Source: Granulosicoccaceae bacterium (GTDB lineage Bacteria; Pseudomonadota; Gammaproteobacteria; DAOVJZ01). Taken from it: a stretch of DNA of 9,380 nt. Position 1 is the first letter of the stretch. Every line of letters begins with the position of its first letter. This document shows, piece by piece, positions 6,223 through 9,380 of the stretch. A model generated the notes under the pieces. The model made no database searches and was not told the DNA's origin. It saw only the letters and a list, made by a program, of their open reading frames with translations. The stretch spans positions 1 to 9,380 of the forward strand of contig DAOVJZ010000044.1 of the NCBI GenBank assembly GCA_030632035.1. Direction: 5' to 3'. A program made the position numbers and the translations under genes.

Positions 6223-7056
6223 TTAATTCTCATCGAAAAATTCATTTTCAATTGGTGTATCTGTTGCATTTCCCCATTCACAATACCCTGCTGCATAACC
6301 TTTAACATTTTTGAAGCCAAGATGTTTCAATACCTGATAAGTATGTGCCGATCGAAAATGTGTCTGACAATAAACAATAACCTCTTTTTCTGGCACAATA
6401 CCTCGTCTGGTGAAATTTTCCATTAGAGCATTTCTATCATATAACCTGAAATTATCGTCTTCATTGATATTATTCATCCAGTCAAGATGCACAGCCCCGG
6501 GAATTTTTCCACCACGATCTGTTATTAGCAATTCATTGGTAAACTCTTCAACCAAACGCGTATCCAGAATAACTGCATTGGGATCATCCAGTTTGCTCTT
6601 TATGTATTCAGTAGTCGCATTGTAACTTCCTGTTTGCTTTACCTTGTAATCAGACGCTACAGGTGTATTGGGCTCTGTTTCAATTGGTAACCCCGTATCT
6701 TTCCATCCATGCCAACCACCATTGATCATTGAATAATTTTTATGGCCGATCTCTTCAAGAGTCCAGCATAGACGGCTGGCCATTGGATTGTGTTGTGAAT
6801 CATAAATTACGACATGATGCTCAGGCTTCAGGCTGGTTTCTGAAAGGGCTTTTGATAACACATCATCAGGTGGGATATCACAATCAACATCTTTATGTGC
6901 ATACACAATTTTTGGGTAGGCTAAATGAACAGCACCAGGGACATGACCTTCCTTGTAAACCTGTGGAATCGAAATATCAATAACCAGCAGATTTTCATCA
7001 CCAAGATGCGCCTCAAGTTCTTCTGCTTCTATAAAAAGAGCTAAATCAGGCAACAT
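6223..7056 (-). CDS. Tandem-domain thiosulfate sulfurtransferase (rhodanese)
   Basis: A 277-residue cytoplasmic protein (no signal peptide) with two rhodanese domains, the usual length for this class; it should move a sulfane sulfur from a donor such as thiosulfate to a thiol acceptor. Domain 1 (about 6-125) has the fold motifs VIDISIPQVYKEGHVPGAVH and INGGWHGWKDTGLP, but Asp86 in VVIYDSQHN stands where the catalytic Cys would be, so it is the structural domain. Domain 2 (about 143-272) carries VILDTRLVEEF, GKIPGAVHLDW and the active loop VYCQTHFRSAH with catalytic Cys230. The CQTHxRS loop separates it from mercaptopyruvate sulfurtransferases, whose loop is CGSGVTA-like. ATG 7056 has only a weak GAGTGAG upstream. 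A TATAAT lies 34-39 nt before the start. The chain also has a second route to sulfur chemistry nearby: a secreted rhodanese and a DsrE-like anti-sigma factor in the same window. Confidence 0.92.
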   Translation of the reverse strand: MLPDLALFIEAEELEAHLGDENLLVIDISIPQVYKEGHVPGAVHLAYPKIVYAHKDVDCDIPPDDVLSKALSETSLKPEHHVVIYDSQHNPMASRLCWTLEEIGHKNYSMINGGWHGWKDTGLPIETEPNTPVASDYKVKQTGSYNATTEYIKSKLDDPNAVILDTRLVEEFTNELLITDRGGKIPGAVHLDWMNNINEDDNFRLYDRNALMENFTRRGIVPEKEVIVYCQTHFRSAHTYQVLKHLGFKNVKGYAAGYCEWGNATDTPIENEFFDEN

Positions 7057-7089
7057 ATTTTACTCACTCATCAATACTAAACCTTTCGA

Positions 7090-7095
7090 ATTATA
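7090..7095 (-). promoter_or_regulatory. Candidate -10 box of the sulfurtransferase gene
   Basis: The minus strand reads TATAAT here, about 34 nt before ATG 7056, giving a short leader. No good TTGACA-like -35 is found 16-18 nt upstream (the region is CTTTCT-like), so the promoter is weak, activator-dependent or not real. Confidence 0.35.
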
Positions 7096-7180
7096 GTAGA
7101 TTGAATAATAAAGAAAGGGCTTCAAAGTAAAAAAACAGAAATTACACTGATGCATTTAAACAGTATCCAGAAGAAGGAAA

Positions 7181-7411
7181 CTACTTCTCCCACTCTTCAG
7201 TGGGTGCCGCTTCTTTTTTAGTCCGCATTAAGCGTCGCGCTTCCTGCTCATTTTCAGCAAACATCATTTTAATAATCGAGTTATCACCTTCTGGCATTTC
7301 CTTACGCAAGGCTTTACATAGTTTATTGGCCTCAGGAAATTTTTCCCTGCTATCAACCAACTCGGGCTTGATGTTCTTTTGTTCAGAGATATGGAATATA
7401 AAATATGGCAT
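7181..7411 (-). CDS. Small conserved-looking protein, 76 aa, unknown function
   Basis: A 76-residue soluble protein starting MPYFIFHI. The pattern of a short beta strand, then FPEANKLCKALRKEM, then IIKMMFAENEQEARRLM and a charged tail ending EEW, resembles small unnamed proteins seen in gammaproteobacteria (my recollection, not checked). The FAENEQEARRLM segment should be an amphipathic helix; a single cysteine (Cys32) is present. There is no signal peptide or membrane helix. The overlapping plus-strand frame of similar length is the antisense shadow: this strand has the codon use and orientation of its neighbours. It stands alone between the aldolase terminator and the sulfurtransferase, with a candidate TATAAT 36 nt upstream and no strong ribosome-binding site. 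I do not know its function. Confidence 0.75.
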   Translation of the reverse strand: MPYFIFHISEQKNIKPELVDSREKFPEANKLCKALRKEMPEGDNSIIKMMFAENEQEARRLMRTKKEAAPTEEWEK

Positions 7412-7446
7412 TTAAATTAAGACTCTGTTTATTCAGTCTGAACAGA

Positions 7447-7452
7447 ATTATA
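7447..7452 (-). promoter_or_regulatory. Candidate -10 box of the 76-aa gene
   Basis: A consensus TATAAT on the minus strand lies about 36 nt before ATG 7411 and downstream of the aldolase terminator, so the small gene needs a promoter about here. The -35 region (CCTTTA-like at 16-17 nt) is poor. Confidence 0.4.
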
Positions 7453-7512
7453 TCAGAACTATTTTAAATAAAGGTGTCCTGTAAAAATTAAAAAACCTTG
7501 CGCACCTAATAT

Positions 7513-7538
7513 ACAGGGACTTGTACTCCCCTGTGGGG
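7513..7538 (-). other. Two mutually exclusive hairpins in the leader region
   Basis: ACAGGG (7513-7518) pairs with CCCTGT (7529-7534), and the overlapping CCCC (7528-7531) pairs with GGGG (7535-7538) around a TGT loop. The two stems share bases, so only one can form. They lie between the aldolase terminator and the 76-aa gene, upstream of its candidate -10 box; significance is uncertain. Confidence 0.3.
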
Positions 7539-7570
7539 TATAAATTCTGGTAGTTAAATATTTTTATCAA

Positions 7571-7608
7571 CTAATAAAAAAGGGGAGCTAATAGCCCCCC
7601 CTTTCTTT
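7571..7608 (-). terminator. Intrinsic terminator of the aldolase gene
   Basis: Just after the aldolase stop codon the minus strand carries a G-rich arm, a GCT-ATT-AGC tip and a CCCC arm, followed by TTTTTTATT: AGC/GCT, GGGG/CCCC and AAA/TTT pairs with single mismatches between them, and a T-tract directly after. This is a clear Rho-independent terminator. The opposite strand also has a T-rich end, but no gene there needs it. Confidence 0.85.
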
Positions 7609-7627
7609 AAGCAATAATAATATTAGC

Positions 7628-8665
7628 TTATTTGTAGAAACTGATCATTTTTTCCAGCGAATCTACTTTAATCTTGTCAGCCATACCTGCGCAACCAAAT
7701 GCTTCATAACGCGCCTGACAAATATCTTTCATACCCTTGGTAGCTTCCTTAAGGAATTTACGTGGGTCAAAGTTAGCCGGATTTTCAGACAAATGCTTAC
7801 GAACAGAGCCGGTAGAAGCCATACGCAGGTCGGTATCGATGTTAACTTTACGTACACCATTTTTGATACCTTCAACGATTTCTTCAACTGGTACACCATA
7901 GGTTTGACCCATGTCACCACCGTAGCTATTAATAACCTTCAACCAGTCCTGAGGCACAGAAGAAGAACCATGCATAACCAGGTGAGTGTTAGGAATACGA
8001 GCATTGATTTCCTTGATACGGTCAATACGCAGAATTTCACCTGTAGGTTCCTGAGTGAACTTATACGCGCCATGAGAAGTACCAATCGCAATGGCCAGCG
8101 CATCAACACCGGTTTGTTCTACGAAGTCAGCCGCTTCTTCAACACCGGTTAACAGTTGATCCATGTCCAGCTTACCTTCTGCACCATGACCATCTTCTTC
8201 ACCCATTTCACCGGTTTCCAGTGACCCCAGACAACCCAGCTCACCTTCAACAGAGACGCCGCCAGCATGAGCCATTTTTACAACTTCTTTGGTCACGTTA
8301 ACATTGTATTCAAAACTTGAAGGCGTTTTCATATCGGCTTCTAATGAACCGTCCATCATCACTGAGCTAAAACCGGACTGGATAGAACGCAAGCAAACTG
8401 CTGGTTCTGAGCCGTGATCCTGATGCATAACAACTGGAATGTGTGGATACATTTCGATTGCTGCGCTAATCAGATGGCGCAGGAAAGGTTCGCCTGCATA
8501 AGAACGCGCACCAGCAGAACCTTGCATAATGACCGGGCTATTGGTTTCATTCGCTGCCATCATAATGGCATGGACTTGTTCCATGTTGTTAACGTTAAAT
8601 GCTGGCATGCCATAACTGTTCTCAGCGGCATGATCCAACAGTTGTCTCATTGATATTAGGGCCAT
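7628..8665 (-). CDS. fba: Class II fructose-bisphosphate aldolase, Calvin-cycle subtype
   Basis: A 345-residue cytoplasmic zinc enzyme that interconverts fructose 1,6-bisphosphate with dihydroxyacetone phosphate and glyceraldehyde 3-phosphate; in autotrophs it also forms sedoheptulose 1,7-bisphosphate. The TIM barrel is complete. HQDHG (81-85) gives catalytic Asp83 and zinc ligand His84; GTSHGAYKF (195-203) and MHGSSSVP (231-238) give the two further zinc-binding histidines; NIDTDLRMA (275-283) is the phosphate-binding end. The acidic insert GEMGEEDGHGAEG (152-164) and the length of about 345 mark the Calvin-cycle subtype rather than the E. coli FbaA type. ATG 8665 has a near-perfect AAGGAGGT ribosome-binding site 5 nt upstream, in keeping with high expression. 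Pyruvate kinase ends 82 nt upstream on the same strand, an order common in gammaproteobacterial glycolysis/Calvin clusters; a strong terminator follows. Confidence 0.96.
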   Translation of the reverse strand: MALISMRQLLDHAAENSYGMPAFNVNNMEQVHAIMMAANETNSPVIMQGSAGARSYAGEPFLRHLISAAIEMYPHIPVVMHQDHGSEPAVCLRSIQSGFSSVMMDGSLEADMKTPSSFEYNVNVTKEVVKMAHAGGVSVEGELGCLGSLETGEMGEEDGHGAEGKLDMDQLLTGVEEAADFVEQTGVDALAIAIGTSHGAYKFTQEPTGEILRIDRIKEINARIPNTHLVMHGSSSVPQDWLKVINSYGGDMGQTYGVPVEEIVEGIKNGVRKVNIDTDLRMASTGSVRKHLSENPANFDPRKFLKEATKGMKDICQARYEAFGCAGMADKIKVDSLEKMISFYK

Positions 8666-8670
8666 CTCGA

Positions 8671-8678
8671 CCTCCTTA
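8671..8678 (-). promoter_or_regulatory. Strong ribosome-binding site of the aldolase
   Basis: The minus strand reads AAGGAGGT (8677-8670 region) a few bases before ATG 8665, the best Shine-Dalgarno match in the window; it fixes the start codon. Confidence 0.8.
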
Positions 8679-8717
8679 ATAGTCTTAGTAGTTCAAAAAT
8701 ATTGTTTAATTTAATTC

Positions 8718-8758
8718 CAAGGCATCCCTGACACCTTGTTCAAATTCTTATTCAGGGA
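8718..8758 (-). other. Alternative hairpins across the pyruvate kinase stop codon
   Basis: TCCCTGA (8725-8731) and TCAGGGA (8752-8758) are a 7-bp inverted repeat with a 20-nt loop that encloses the pyruvate kinase stop codon (8748-8750). CAAGG (8718-8722) and CCTTG (8734-8738) give a competing 5-bp stem. No T-tract follows, so this is not a standard terminator; it may be an RNA-processing or stability element in a shared transcript. Confidence 0.3.
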
Positions 8759-9380
8759 CTATCATGTCACCTACACGTAAAATCTTCATGGAATTGGTTC
8801 CACCCTCCACACCCGTCAGATCACCACGCGTTACTATTACCAAATCACCGTCCCTTACTGCGCCTCTCCTTTTTAATTCATCAATCGCTTCCTGCGTTAC
8901 TTCAATATAGTTATCAGTAGAAACTTCGAAATCAAAACTGACTGGATATACACCGCGATAAAGAGTGACCTTACGGCGAGTATCTACGTGACGCGTCAAG
9001 GCGTAGATAGGGATACCGGAACTGATGCGTGACATCCAAAGTGGTGTTGAACCCGTCTCCGTGAGTGATGCAATTGCCTTTACGTCCAGATGGTTTGCTG
9101 TATACATGGCTGCCATAGCAATAGCTTCGTCAATATCTTCAAAACGGGTATTAATGCGATGATCAGATTTAGTTACCAAACGTTGTTTCTCGGCACCACG
9201 GCAAACACGAGCCATGGCTTCAATCGTCTTGTCAGGGTATTTACCGGTTGCAGTTTCAGCCGATAACATTACAGCATCGGTACCATCCAGTACCGCATTG
9301 GCTACATCAAATACTTCCGCACGTGTTGGAATCGGGTTTTCTTTCATTGATTCCATCATCTGGGTAGCGGTAATAGCTAC
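8748..9380 (-). CDS. pyk: Pyruvate kinase, C-terminal part (5' end outside window)
   Basis: The frame is open to the right edge, giving the last 210 residues of a protein usually about 480 long; it turns phosphoenolpyruvate and ADP into pyruvate and ATP, the last step of glycolysis. The visible part begins within the catalytic barrel: ATQMMESM (active-site threonine region), then NPIPTRAEVFDVANAVLDG and TDAVMLSAETATGKYP, both standard pyruvate kinase blocks. The C-terminal allosteric domain follows, with SLTETGSTPLWMSRISSGIP as the effector-site loop and GDLVIVTRGD near the end. TETGSTP resembles the PykA (type II) form more than the PykF form, but I am not certain of the type. The chain ends normally at TAA with no extra PEP-utiliser domain. 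The ATG at 9359 is internal, not a start. Probably transcribed with the aldolase 82 nt downstream. Confidence 0.95.
   Translation of the reverse strand, partial: VAITATQMMESMKENPIPTRAEVFDVANAVLDGTDAVMLSAETATGKYPDKTIEAMARVCRGAEKQRLVTKSDHRINTRFEDIDEAIAMAAMYTANHLDVKAIASLTETGSTPLWMSRISSGIPIYALTRHVDTRRKVTLYRGVYPVSFDFEVSTDNYIEVTQEAIDELKRRGAVRDGDLVIVTRGDLTGVEGGTNSMKILRVGDMIVPE

Noticed and set aside
7200..7415. Plus-strand 71-codon frame opposite the 76-aa gene
   Set aside because: Composition is unlike a real protein, there is no ribosome-binding site, and the minus-strand frame has a clear alpha/beta pattern and neighbour orientation.
7793..8152. 119-codon plus-strand frame inside the aldolase gene (also 8414-8653)
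   Set aside because: The opposite strand encodes complete aldolase catalytic motifs; the antisense product is low-complexity and matches no family I know.

Overview
The window (about 40% GC, dense, leaderless-to-short intergenic gaps) looks like chromosomal DNA of a gammaproteobacterium. The fructose-bisphosphate aldolase is of the class II Calvin-cycle subtype and sits just downstream of a pyruvate kinase. This, together with several rhodanese and DsrE-like sulfur-handling proteins and a di-haem peroxidase, suggests an autotrophic, perhaps sulfur-oxidising, lineage. The lineage call is inference; no rRNA or tRNA gene is present to test it. I see no mobile element, CRISPR array or phage gene.

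Left part, plus strand (1-2783): the 3' end of a thioredoxin-fold (AhpC/TSA-like) protein, then an unrecognised 53-residue acidic protein, a membrane diguanylate cyclase with HAMP and GGDEF domains and an intact I-site, and a small secreted rhodanese.

Middle part, minus strand (2948-5475): a convergent junction carrying an 11-bp inverted repeat. It is followed (transcription runs right to left) by an ECF sigma factor overlapping by 4 nt an unusual anti-sigma factor, and upstream of them a periplasmic di-haem cytochrome c peroxidase. The anti-sigma factor has a zinc-free anti-sigma N-terminus, one membrane helix, and a C-terminal domain that reads as a DsrE/DsrF-like (COG1416-type) sulfur-relay domain placed in the periplasm. 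This is the most interesting item in the window: an envelope-stress-type switch whose sensor appears to be a sulfur-relay fold. A candidate ECF promoter lies directly upstream and also argues for a shorter sigma-factor start.

Right part, minus strand (5528-9380): a DUF502 membrane protein, a two-domain thiosulfate sulfurtransferase, a conserved-looking 76-residue protein, the Calvin-type aldolase with a strong intrinsic terminator, and the C-terminal part of pyruvate kinase running off the window edge.

Taken together, two glycolysis/Calvin genes adjoin a run of redox and sulfur-related envelope proteins with their own regulators (ECF/anti-sigma and c-di-GMP). Whether the sulfur genes form one regulon is a hypothesis, not something the sequence proves.
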